The notes beneath the pieces were generated by a model. That model saw only the letters and a program-made list of their open reading frames with translations. It did no database searches and was not told where the DNA came from. A DNA stretch of 8,807 nt. Origin: Flavobacteriales bacterium UBA7519. GTDB taxonomy: Bacteria > Bacteroidota > Bacteroidia > Flavobacteriales > Weeksellaceae. This document shows, one piece after another, positions 1 to 7,051 of the stretch. Made by a program: the position numbers and the translations under genes. The stretch is taken from positions 1 to 8,807 of the forward strand of contig DLND01000103.1 in assembly GCA_002476905.1 (NCBI GenBank), given 5' to 3'. How positions within the stretch are numbered: the first letter of the stretch is position 1; every line of letters starts with the position of its first letter.

Positions 1-36
1 CTAAATGCACAACAGGTTTAAAGCAATTTTATCTAA

Positions 37-63
37 TAAAAAAGCCTCCTCTAAAGGAAGCTT
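37..63 (-). terminator. Rho-independent terminator after the susD-like gene
   Basis: Read on the minus strand, an 8-bp stem (AAGCTTCC paired with GGAGGCTT, one G-U wobble) closes a six-base loop and is followed at once by six T residues (38-43) and ATT. It lies about 40 bases after the stop of the SusD-like gene, so it probably ends the sigma/phosphatase/fecR/susC/susD transcript. Bases 1-36 show nothing I can name. Confidence 0.72.
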
Positions 64-103
64 AAAGAAAATAATATATACTTGATTGTGAGATCAATTG
101 TTT

Positions 104-1714
104 TTAATAGCCATCATTTTGAATTAGATTAGGATTAGCAGTGATATCAGATGACGGAATAGGAAATATATTAAACTTAGCGTCTAGAGCTTTCCCCCCC
201 TGAGCATTGCCTTTCCAGCTCCACAGATAATCTGCAGTTGTAAATTTGTTGAAACGAATTAAATCTGTTCTTCTCAGAAGTTCCCAAGATAATTCTCTTG
301 ATCTTTCATCTAAAATGAAATTTAAATTCATATCTGACAGGGAGACAGCTCCATTCCCATTGTTGTAGGCCCTGTTTCTAATAATGTTCACATAATTAAG
401 CGCATCGGAATTTTTACCTAATCTAATATAGGCTTCAGCTGCAGTCAAATAGGCTTCAGAAAGTCGGAACATTGGAAAATCCGTATCCACATAGGCCGCA
501 TCTGAACCTGCTACTCCATTTTTAGTAACATTTCTCCATTTTGTGAAAGCATAACCATCTTGGAAAGTTCCAGGAAGTGCTGCAATTTCTTTTTTGTGTC
601 CGATGTTGAAAAACAATGCCCTGCTGTCATTTTTTGTGAATGCATTAGTATCTGTAGCTACAAAATTTTGATCTGATGATTGAAACTTATTGACAAATTC
701 CGGACGAAGGCGAATATTGCCCCAACCACCAGCAATTCCCATATTCAAGTAATTGAGCATAGTCCCGCCTGTCTGAGCCAATACGAAAAATGTTGTTCCT
801 CCATACGTTTTGGACTGAATGCCATCCAAATTCAACGACCAAATAATTTCTGGAGATGTGTGGTTGTCTGCAAGGAAATTATAAAGATATTTCGGAGCAA
901 GACTATAATGACTTTGGATTACTTTTTCTGCATATTCCGCTGCTTTTGCCCATTTTGGACTTTTAGTATAAACTTCAGCATTCAGATAAAGTCTTGATAA
1001 TAGAAAATTAGCTGCTGTTTTATCAACTCTTCCGTATTCATTAGTTTCAGGAAGTGTTGTTTCAATTTCTTTCAATTCATTTTCTATATAAGAATAGAGA
1101 TCAGTTCTGGAAATTTGCTTTGGTAAAAACTGAGGATCTTGCTTATCCGCATCTGTCACGAATGGCACTTTAGCAAAAGTATCCAACAAAACCCAGTAAG
1201 AATAAGCTCTCAAAAATCTGGCTTCTGCTCGGAAGTGTGCCACTTGCTGTTTGAAGTTGGAATCTGTATGACCTCTTTCCTGAAGTTTAGCATCAGTAGT
1301 TTGTCTTAGAAATTCATTTGAATATCCAATGATCTGATACAATCTGGCATAATAACCGTTCAGAATTGCAGTATTGGAATCCCAAGTATTGGTCGCCATT
1401 TGTCTTAATCCATTGGTTTGGGATCCCATAATCGCTTCATCGGTTGTCAAGACCTGAACATAGAAAGCCAATCTAACAAAAGCGCTGTAACCTTCGTCAA
1501 AATTGCTGATATCTGGATCTCCGGTTGGACCTTGCTGCCCGCTAAGACTTAATGCTGCATAACATTTAGCCAAAACACCTTTGTAGTTTTCCGGATTTGA
1601 ATATACTTGTTCCGTGGTTACGATATTCGGGTCAATAGGAACTGTATCAAGGTCGTTAACACAAGAGCTTAATGTGAAAAGTGAAAATATTAGGGTTATA
1701 TATATGCGTTTCAT
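104..1714 (-). CDS. SusD/RagB-family outer-membrane nutrient-binding lipoprotein
   Basis: This is the surface lipoprotein partner of the adjacent SusC-like transporter; SusD proteins cap the SusC barrel and capture the ligand. What is seen: 536 residues, the usual family length; a short lipoprotein signal peptide with lipobox LSSC and acylated Cys18; an N-terminal SusD-like part (roughly 20-230) with alpha-helical, TPR-like segments such as 'FRAEARFLRAYSYWVLL'; a C-terminal RagB/SusD part (roughly 280-536) with 'FRLSEAYLTAAEAYIRLG' and 'LDERSRELSWELLRRTDLIRF'; and the typical ending 'IFPIPSSDITANPNLIQN'. The ATG lies only seven bases after the susC stop, so the two are co-transcribed and probably translationally coupled. 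There is no frameshift or other damage. The ligand cannot be read from the sequence: SusD homologues bind glycans, peptides and other compounds. The phosphatase in the same locus hints at a phosphorylated or phosphate-linked substrate, which is inference. Confidence 0.95.
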   Translation of the reverse strand: MKRIYITLIFSLFTLSSCVNDLDTVPIDPNIVTTEQVYSNPENYKGVLAKCYAALSLSGQQGPTGDPDISNFDEGYSAFVRLAFYVQVLTTDEAIMGSQTNGLRQMATNTWDSNTAILNGYYARLYQIIGYSNEFLRQTTDAKLQERGHTDSNFKQQVAHFRAEARFLRAYSYWVLLDTFAKVPFVTDADKQDPQFLPKQISRTDLYSYIENELKEIETTLPETNEYGRVDKTAANFLLSRLYLNAEVYTKSPKWAKAAEYAEKVIQSHYSLAPKYLYNFLADNHTSPEIIWSLNLDGIQSKTYGGTTFFVLAQTGGTMLNYLNMGIAGGWGNIRLRPEFVNKFQSSDQNFVATDTNAFTKNDSRALFFNIGHKKEIAALPGTFQDGYAFTKWRNVTKNGVAGSDAAYVDTDFPMFRLSEAYLTAAEAYIRLGKNSDALNYVNIIRNRAYNNGNGAVSLSDMNLNFILDERSRELSWELLRRTDLIRFNKFTTADYLWSWKGNAQGGKALDAKFNIFPIPSSDITANPNLIQNDGY

Positions 1715-1721
1715 AATTGGT

Positions 1722-4709
1722 TTATTTGAAGTTTACATTAAATCCGAACAAGAAAGAGCGTGGTCTGGAATACATATTATTATCGATTCCAAGATAAACC
1801 TCAGGATCCAGTCCACTGTATTTGGTAATGACAAAAACATTTTGAACAGAAAGATTTACCCCCAGGTCAAACTTGTCACTGATTGTTTTGAAATTATGCC
1901 CAAGAGTAATATTATCCATTCTAAAAAATGATGCTTTTTCAAGGAAAAAATCTGAGTAAAGTTGCAGATTATCAAAACCTTGCTCCGCTGTGTAACTCAA
2001 TAAATTGGAATAAGTTCCGTTTCCTGAAGTCGCTTTGGTCTTATAATCTTTAGATTTCACGTTGTTATAAACATAGTTCCCAAAATTAGCGTGACCATTG
2101 AAGCCGAGATACCAATTTTTATAGCTCACTTTGGAAGAGATTCCCATAAAAGATTTAGGCATCGGATTTTTATCTTTTACCAGTCCACCTTTATATTTTC
2201 CTTCGATTGGTTTTCCTGCTTCATCATATTCCTGCTGATACAAATAAAAAGTATAAGGAGAAAATCCTACAGAATGTGTTTGGATTGTTCCAGCAGTTGA
2301 ACCTGAAACGTTTCCGATATTCACACCATAATTTGGGCTATCAACAAGTGTTAGTTTTGTAATTTCAGATTTGTTAAAGGTAATATTAGCATCCAAACTC
2401 CATTGCCAATCGGTGGTTTTGACAGGAATTGTGTTTAAGGAAATTTCCAATCCTTTATTTTCCATTGAGCCGATATTCGTAAAGATCATATTGGTAAGGT
2501 TAGAACCTGCTGCTACAGAAATTTTATTCAATAAATCGTCTGTCGTTCTCTTGTAAACTTCCACAGAACCTGAAACTCGGTTCTTCAAAATTCCAAAATC
2601 CAATCCGATATTGTAAGTTGAAGTCGTTTCCCATTTCAGATTCGGGTCGTAACCGTTTGGTCGAATGGTCTGATAATATTGGTTTCCCAATTGATATAGT
2701 GCATTGGACTGGCTGAATGTGTAAGTCTGCATCCATTCGTAATCTCCACCAATATCCTGTTGGCCCGTTTTTCCATAACTTAATCTTAATTTCAAATCAG
2801 AGAAAAAACCATTATCCTTCAAAAATGCTTCCTCATTGATTTTCCAAGCAAATGCAGCCGAAGGGAAAAGTCCCCAATGATTATCTTTTGAAAAACGGGA
2901 AGAGCCATCGTTTCTAAGTGTTCCCGTAAAAAGGTAACGGTCTTTGAAAGTGTAATTCAAACGGCCATAGAATGAAACCAAATAATATTCTGATTTGGAA
3001 ATGATATTTTTATAAACTTTATTTCCCGTGATATTGGTCTGATTATCATCATAACTTTGCCAAAATTTTTGCCAAGAATAACCTCCCATCACATCTATTT
3101 TATGATTGGAAAGTGTCTTAGTATAATTAGCATAAGCATCAAACTGATAATTATTTTTCTTTTGTTTGTAATTTTCCAACAAACCTTGCCCGTCATTTCC
3201 GATAGAAGTCCAAGCCAAAGGCGCATTATCAGGAACGAAAATATTGCCATCACTCTTTAAAATATCAAACCCTGAATTAAGGTTTAATTTTAAATCTTCA
3301 AAACCGTGAATTTTGTAATCCAACTGTATATTTCCGATTTGACGAATAACCTGAGATTTATCTTTTCTCAAATCAAGAACAGAAACAGGATTGGCACTTG
3401 CAATAGTGATCGGCTTTCCAGAAGCATCTTTCCAAATAAAATAGCCTAAACCATATTGCGACGAATTGTCGTAAACCGGACGAGTCGGGTCAAATCCGAC
3501 AGCTGAACTTGCAGGGTTAGAAATAAAATGATTGTTCTCAATACTTGGTTTATAATTAAGATTGATGTTCAAATGTTTATCAAAAAATGAAGGATTGATG
3601 GCCAAACTCGCATTCATTCTCTCATAGGAATTTTTCTTGATAATCCCTTGCTGATCCGTATAACCCAAAGACAAACGAAATGGAATTTCTTTAACAGCTC
3701 CTGTCATACTGAAGTTCTGGTCATTACTGACAGAAGTTCTGTAAATTTGCTTTTGCCAATCGGTGTTCTCCGTTCCAAGACCGTTGATAATCGTATTGTT
3801 TCCGGGATAATAATCCTTAATAAAGCTTCTGTACTCATCACCAGTTAAAACATCCAGCATCTTAGGATTATAGCTCACTTTTGTGTTTGATGAATATTGA
3901 TATCTGGTCTTTTTACTGCCTTTTTTAGTTGTAATGATAATGACACCATTCGAAGCTCTGGAACCATAGATTGCTGTTGAAGATGCATCTTTCAGAACCG
4001 TATAAGTTTCAATATCATTCGGGTTAATCATTCCAAGAATATTACTGGATCCTGAGGTTGAAGAATTGTCAATCGCAATTCCGTCGATAACAATGAGGGG
4101 GTCATTACTGGCAGACAAAGATGAACCTCCTCTGATTCTTATCGTAGAACCTGCTCCGGGAGCTCCACCAGGAGAAATAATATTAACTCCGGCAGCTTTT
4201 CCCGTCAACGCATCTTGTGCCGAAACCGGACTTCCGTCATTCTCACTATCGATTTTAACTGTCGTAAGAGAGCCTGTTGCATCAGACTTTTTAACTTTCC
4301 CGTAACCGATGATTACAACTTCATCAATCTTTTTTTCCTGCACCGAAATAGTGTCTTTGGGAATGGGAAAATTTTCTGATTGTGAAATTAATTTGACACT
4401 GGTTTTTCTAAGAACAACTGTATTATTTTTTATTTCATATTCTATCGGATAGAATTTTTTGAGATATTTTAATGATGATTCCAAAGATGAATAATTGATT
4501 GCACTGTCATTCACAAAAACATCTTTGAAATCTGTGCTGGAATAGAGAAATGGGATCTTGGAAGATTTACTGAGCTTATCAAAAACTTTGACAAAAGACA
4601 CCCGATTCTCTTTTTTCATAGCAACCGGCGGTGTTTTTCCGGCTTGTCCATAAGCGATTGGAAGAACTGTGGCAACCAACAAGATTACAGACATTACTGT
4701 TTTTTTCAT
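1722..4709 (-). CDS. SusC/RagA-family TonB-dependent transporter with STN signalling domain
   Basis: This is an outer-membrane beta-barrel importer powered by TonB-ExbBD, paired with the SusD-like lipoprotein. Domains in order: signal peptide (1 to about 22, ending near AYGQ); STN domain (about 38-102), the periplasmic fold that contacts FecR in FecA-type transducers; a short linker carrying DTISV (119-123), which resembles the TonB box of FhuA-like receptors (DTITV); the SusC signature DEVVIIGYG (129-137); a plug domain (about 138-265) with 'IRIRGGSSLSASNDPLIVID' and 'ASSTAIYGSRASNGVIIITT'; then a barrel ending in the aromatic 'FLFGFNVNFK'. The carboxypeptidase-regulatory-like beta-sandwich that commonly precedes the plug in SusC proteins is not visible: the linker from STN to plug is only about 26 residues. 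The gene lies 79 bases after fecR without a recognisable promoter of its own. An alternative start at Met6 would still leave a signal peptide. The substrate is unknown. Confidence 0.95.
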   Translation of the reverse strand: MKKTVMSVILLVATVLPIAYGQAGKTPPVAMKKENRVSFVKVFDKLSKSSKIPFLYSSTDFKDVFVNDSAINYSSLESSLKYLKKFYPIEYEIKNNTVVLRKTSVKLISQSENFPIPKDTISVQEKKIDEVVIIGYGKVKKSDATGSLTTVKIDSENDGSPVSAQDALTGKAAGVNIISPGGAPGAGSTIRIRGGSSLSASNDPLIVIDGIAIDNSSTSGSSNILGMINPNDIETYTVLKDASSTAIYGSRASNGVIIITTKKGSKKTRYQYSSNTKVSYNPKMLDVLTGDEYRSFIKDYYPGNNTIINGLGTENTDWQKQIYRTSVSNDQNFSMTGAVKEIPFRLSLGYTDQQGIIKKNSYERMNASLAINPSFFDKHLNINLNYKPSIENNHFISNPASSAVGFDPTRPVYDNSSQYGLGYFIWKDASGKPITIASANPVSVLDLRKDKSQVIRQIGNIQLDYKIHGFEDLKLNLNSGFDILKSDGNIFVPDNAPLAWTSIGNDGQGLLENYKQKKNNYQFDAYANYTKTLSNHKIDVMGGYSWQKFWQSYDDNQTNITGNKVYKNIISKSEYYLVSFYGRLNYTFKDRYLFTGTLRNDGSSRFSKDNHWGLFPSAAFAWKINEEAFLKDNGFFSDLKLRLSYGKTGQQDIGGDYEWMQTYTFSQSNALYQLGNQYYQTIRPNGYDPNLKWETTSTYNIGLDFGILKNRVSGSVEVYKRTTDDLLNKISVAAGSNLTNMIFTNIGSMENKGLEISLNTIPVKTTDWQWSLDANITFNKSEITKLTLVDSPNYGVNIGNVSGSTAGTIQTHSVGFSPYTFYLYQQEYDEAGKPIEGKYKGGLVKDKNPMPKSFMGISSKVSYKNWYLGFNGHANFGNYVYNNVKSKDYKTKATSGNGTYSNLLSYTAEQGFDNLQLYSDFFLEKASFFRMDNITLGHNFKTISDKFDLGVNLSVQNVFVITKYSGLDPEVYLGIDNNMYSRPRSFLFGFNVNFK

Positions 4710-4758
4710 AAATTTGGGGATTAATTTGATTATACTTTAGCGAGTCGAATCATTTATT

Positions 4759-4790
4759 GCATCGATAACCGTCATTATCGGTGCTTTTTT
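4759..4790 (+). terminator. Strong hairpin with U-tract facing the plus strand, in the fecR-susC gap
   Basis: On the plus strand GCATCGATAA (4759-4768) pairs with TTATCGGTGC (4775-4784) as ten base pairs with one T-G wobble, loop CCGTCA, followed by TTTTTT and ATTTT. This is the form of a Rho-independent terminator for plus-strand (antisense) transcription. In the sense (minus) transcript the same arms fold with one C-A mismatch but have no U-tract, so there it would act only as an internal stem between fecR and susC. The last fecR codon overlaps the T-run. Confidence 0.45.
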
Positions 4791-5616
4791 ATTTTAATTG
4801 TAATTGATTATCAGATTTTTTTTCAGCTTTAAGATTGAAAGGATAACAGATTGCGAACAAAACCTCATTCATATCACCCGAAAATGAACCTTTGATTTTC
4901 TTTTTCGCATATTCCTGAGGATAATCTATTTTAACATTATAAACCACTTCCAATTCATTGATGATATTTTCAAAATTTTCATCCTCGAAAGAGAAATTCC
5001 TTTTCACATTTGCGACCACATAAGTTTGAGCTTGCTCTTTCATATTCTTGTTCCAAGATTCGTTTGGAAGCAGATAAGTGATTTTTCCTTGATGATCCAA
5101 CTTTACTTTCCCTTCAAAAAGTTCTACTTTTTCTTTTCCACTTGTCTGGTCCAAGAAGAATTTAGTTCCTAAAACCTGTACTGTAAAACCTTTAGCATTG
5201 ATTCTAAAAGGCTTGGTCTTATCTTTTGCAATATCAAAAGTTGCTTTTCCTGTAAATATGATTTCCCTATCAGTTTTCCCGAAATCCTTTGCCAGTTCCA
5301 ATGTACTGTGAGGTTCCAAAAGAATATTACTTCCATCTGGGAGGCTTATCTGTTTTGTAAAATCTGTACTGGAATAAAACTGAGACTGGACTTTCTCGAC
5401 AGAAGTCGGCGAAGAAGGCGTATATAAAAGAACGCCAAATCCTGTGATTACCGCAGCTGCAGCAACCCAATATAATTTTTTGAACTTGTTACCGGATTTT
5501 ATCTTACGTTGAATTCCAGCTTGGATTCGCTCATCGGTTTGCGAGTCCATTTGCTGATTCTCTTCAGCAACTTTTTTCCAGTTTCTTTTAAAATTTTCGT
5601 CTTCTGTGTGATTCAT
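4789..5616 (-). CDS. FecR-family anti-sigma factor (trans-envelope regulator)
   Basis: This is an inner-membrane anti-sigma factor that would hold or activate the ECF sigma factor encoded upstream and receive a signal from the SusC-like transporter. What is seen in 275 residues: a charged cytoplasmic N-terminal part (1-47); one membrane segment (about 48-65, 'LYWVAAAAVITGFGVLLY'); a periplasmic FecR domain (about 84-172) with 'ISLPDGSNILLEPHSTLELA', 'FTGKATFDIAKDKTKPFRI' and 'VQVLGTKFFLDQ'; and a C-terminal DUF4974-type domain (about 207-275), which is STN-like and typical of Bacteroidetes FecR proteins. It is an ordinary family length with no damage. The sigma gene is normally the direct neighbour; here a phosphatase gene lies between them. 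An ECF-like promoter motif (5653-5624) ends only seven bases before the ATG, so a transcript from it would have almost no leader. The start is supported by the position of the acidic N-terminus ahead of the membrane segment. Confidence 0.93.
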   Translation of the reverse strand: MNHTEDENFKRNWKKVAEENQQMDSQTDERIQAGIQRKIKSGNKFKKLYWVAAAAVITGFGVLLYTPSSPTSVEKVQSQFYSSTDFTKQISLPDGSNILLEPHSTLELAKDFGKTDREIIFTGKATFDIAKDKTKPFRINAKGFTVQVLGTKFFLDQTSGKEKVELFEGKVKLDHQGKITYLLPNESWNKNMKEQAQTYVVANVKRNFSFEDENFENIINELEVVYNVKIDYPQEYAKKKIKGSFSGDMNEVLFAICYPFNLKAEKKSDNQLQLK

Positions 5617-5623
5617 ATTTAGT

Positions 5624-5653
5624 ATTACGCAGGATTTTTAAATCGTCAACCTT
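5624..5653 (-). promoter_or_regulatory. Candidate ECF sigma-dependent promoter of fecR (repeat copy A)
   Basis: On the minus strand AAGGTTGACGATTT (5653-5640), seven bases, then CTGCGTAAT (5632-5624). Both blocks recur exactly before the phosphatase gene, with eight bases between them. Taking GTTGAC as -35 and CGTAAT as -10, the spacing is 15 bases, in the range of ECF promoters. No housekeeping Bacteroidetes element is evident in this gap. An imperfect inverted repeat (AACTTTG, ATT, CAAAGGTT) overlaps the -35 block. Recognition by the sigma factor of this locus is inferred. Confidence 0.65.
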
Positions 5654-5704
5654 TGAATCAAAGTTTTTTATAAATTTATTATCTATCAAAAATTTTAACT
5701 CAAA

Positions 5705-6976
5705 TTATTTCTGAGAACTTGTCAAACTCTCAAGATAAACTTTCACATCATTCCATTGATAGTAAGGAAAAGTATTGGTTTTGATGGGAATGTGGACTTC
5801 ATTTTCGTTATGAAGGAATTTTACCAAAACATTATTTTTCTTATTTTTATAAAAAATCATCTGAAGATTCGCAGCCATTGGCGCAACATCATAGGCATTC
5901 CAGACTTTGTAAACTTCTCTTGGATTGATTTCTTCCGCACCCATATTTTCAACATCCAAAAGAGCAAGCAATGGCGCAATATTCCCGTCGTGTCCAAATC
6001 TGAGAGACGCTCCTTTTTTATTATTTTTAATATAATCTTCAGCCTCTTCCAAAATATTTTTCACCAACGGAATGGCATTATTCTTCACCAATCCTTTACT
6101 CAAAGGTGAAGCTGCATCATTGACATAAAATTGATAATTGATAGCCTGATAGATATTGAATATTTCTTCTTTCGTGAACAAATCATAGAATGAAATATCA
6201 GTTTCAAGATTCTGCATATCGCTTGCTATCCAGTAAAACGACTCAACCACTTTTTCAGGATTTACATTTTTGTAGATATAATCATCATTGTTAAACAGGT
6301 TTTTAATAAATCTATCCAAACGAACTCCATCTTGCTTGAATTTTCTTTTCTCTTCCTGCCAAAAACTATCTTGACTTTTGAAATCGATAGATTCTTTGGT
6401 GTGATGATTCAAGTACTTCATATACTTATCAGAAGACTCTATGCTGATTTGTAGCTTTGGATTATTCCCTTTCAATTCATTCGTAAAATAAGCCATACTA
6501 ATAATACATCTTGGAACAACCGTAGATTTTGCAGTCACAATTGCATTCCCCTCAAATGCGTGCAGATTATTTTTGAACATCCTCTGAGAAATCTGCTGAT
6601 GTTGCAATCCTCCTAACTCTGTCAAATCGCCATTATGACCTTCCGCAATCGTCCAAATTTTCTCAAGACGATGCAATGCAGATTTTCCGGTTTCTGTCAA
6701 AGCATTATTGTCATTGGCTTTTTTTAAAACATCCATTACACCAGAAAAATCTTTATCATTGATAAGCCATCTGGAACCGTGACGACCATAATGACTTACA
6801 TAAAATTCCTGATAGCCCGACGGAATAGCCGTTAACTTGTTGGAAGGTTTGGGGTAAGCGTAATAAACACCACCTGTTTTTGCAATGTCTGAGAAGATTT
6901 CTTCTTTTTTAGAAGTTTGTGCATTGTAAAGTAAAGCCGCCGAAATGACGAGCAGAATAGAAAATGATTTCTTCAT
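5705..6976 (-). CDS. Secreted histidine acid phosphatase (phytase-like, histidine phosphatase branch 2)
   Basis: This is probably a periplasmic phosphomonoesterase working through a phosphohistidine intermediate; family members act on phytate and other inositol phosphates, sugar phosphates and similar esters. What is seen in 423 residues: a Sec signal peptide (1 to about 20, ending near LLYNAQ); the catalytic motif YGRHGSRW (63-70), His66 being the expected nucleophile and Arg65/Arg69 phosphate-binding; GDLTELGGLQHQQ (116-128), matching the conserved G-x-LT-x-x-G-x-x-Q element; a phosphate-pocket region around KSTVVPRC (150-157); and RFGHDGNIAPLLALL (326-340), the distal HD motif with Asp330 as likely proton donor. 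The usual RHGxRxP proline is replaced by leucine (RHGSRWL). HD rather than HAE points away from classical MINPP-type enzymes. There is no lipobox and no obvious type IX sorting domain. It lies between sigma and anti-sigma genes, with the ECF-like repeat just upstream (7051-7021). Phytate itself as the substrate is inference. Confidence 0.9.
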   Translation of the reverse strand: MKKSFSILLVISAALLYNAQTSKKEEIFSDIAKTGGVYYAYPKPSNKLTAIPSGYQEFYVSHYGRHGSRWLINDKDFSGVMDVLKKANDNNALTETGKSALHRLEKIWTIAEGHNGDLTELGGLQHQQISQRMFKNNLHAFEGNAIVTAKSTVVPRCIISMAYFTNELKGNNPKLQISIESSDKYMKYLNHHTKESIDFKSQDSFWQEEKRKFKQDGVRLDRFIKNLFNNDDYIYKNVNPEKVVESFYWIASDMQNLETDISFYDLFTKEEIFNIYQAINYQFYVNDAASPLSKGLVKNNAIPLVKNILEEAEDYIKNNKKGASLRFGHDGNIAPLLALLDVENMGAEEINPREVYKVWNAYDVAPMAANLQMIFYKNKKNNVLVKFLHNENEVHIPIKTNTFPYYQWNDVKVYLESLTSSQK

Positions 6977-7020
6977 TATAAACTTATTTTAGTTTCAGAT
7001 TGATTTCTGTCTTACGATTA

Positions 7021-7051
7021 ATTACGCAGACGTACCGAAATCGTCAACCTT
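7021..7051 (-). promoter_or_regulatory. Candidate ECF sigma-dependent promoter of the phosphatase gene (repeat copy B)
   Basis: On the minus strand AAGGTTGACGATTT (7051-7038), eight bases, then CTGCGTAAT (7029-7021): the same two blocks as before fecR. With GTTGAC as -35 and CGTAAT as -10 the spacing is 16 bases. The motif overlaps the TAA stop of the sigma gene and leaves about 44 bases before the phosphatase ATG. The interior bases between the blocks differ completely from copy A, as expected if only the two blocks are under selection. Confidence 0.65.

Noticed and set aside
680..4305. Several plus-strand open frames of 60-105 codons opposite the SusD and SusC genes
   Set aside because: They are antisense to well-supported genes, have no recognisable domains and show unnatural composition. 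They are shadows of the real coding strand.
4710..4788. A third copy of the promoter-like repeat upstream of susC (GGTTATCGATGC)
   Set aside because: It matches only 8 of 12 bases of the first block, has no CTGCGTAAT block, and lies inside the hairpin arms.
4524..5384. The hexapeptide YSSTDF occurs in both the FecR protein (81-86) and the SusC STN domain (56-61), with a 17-base stretch differing by one base
   Set aside because: The flanking residues are unrelated and the two sites are at different structural positions. Six shared residues across two proteins of this length can arise by chance.
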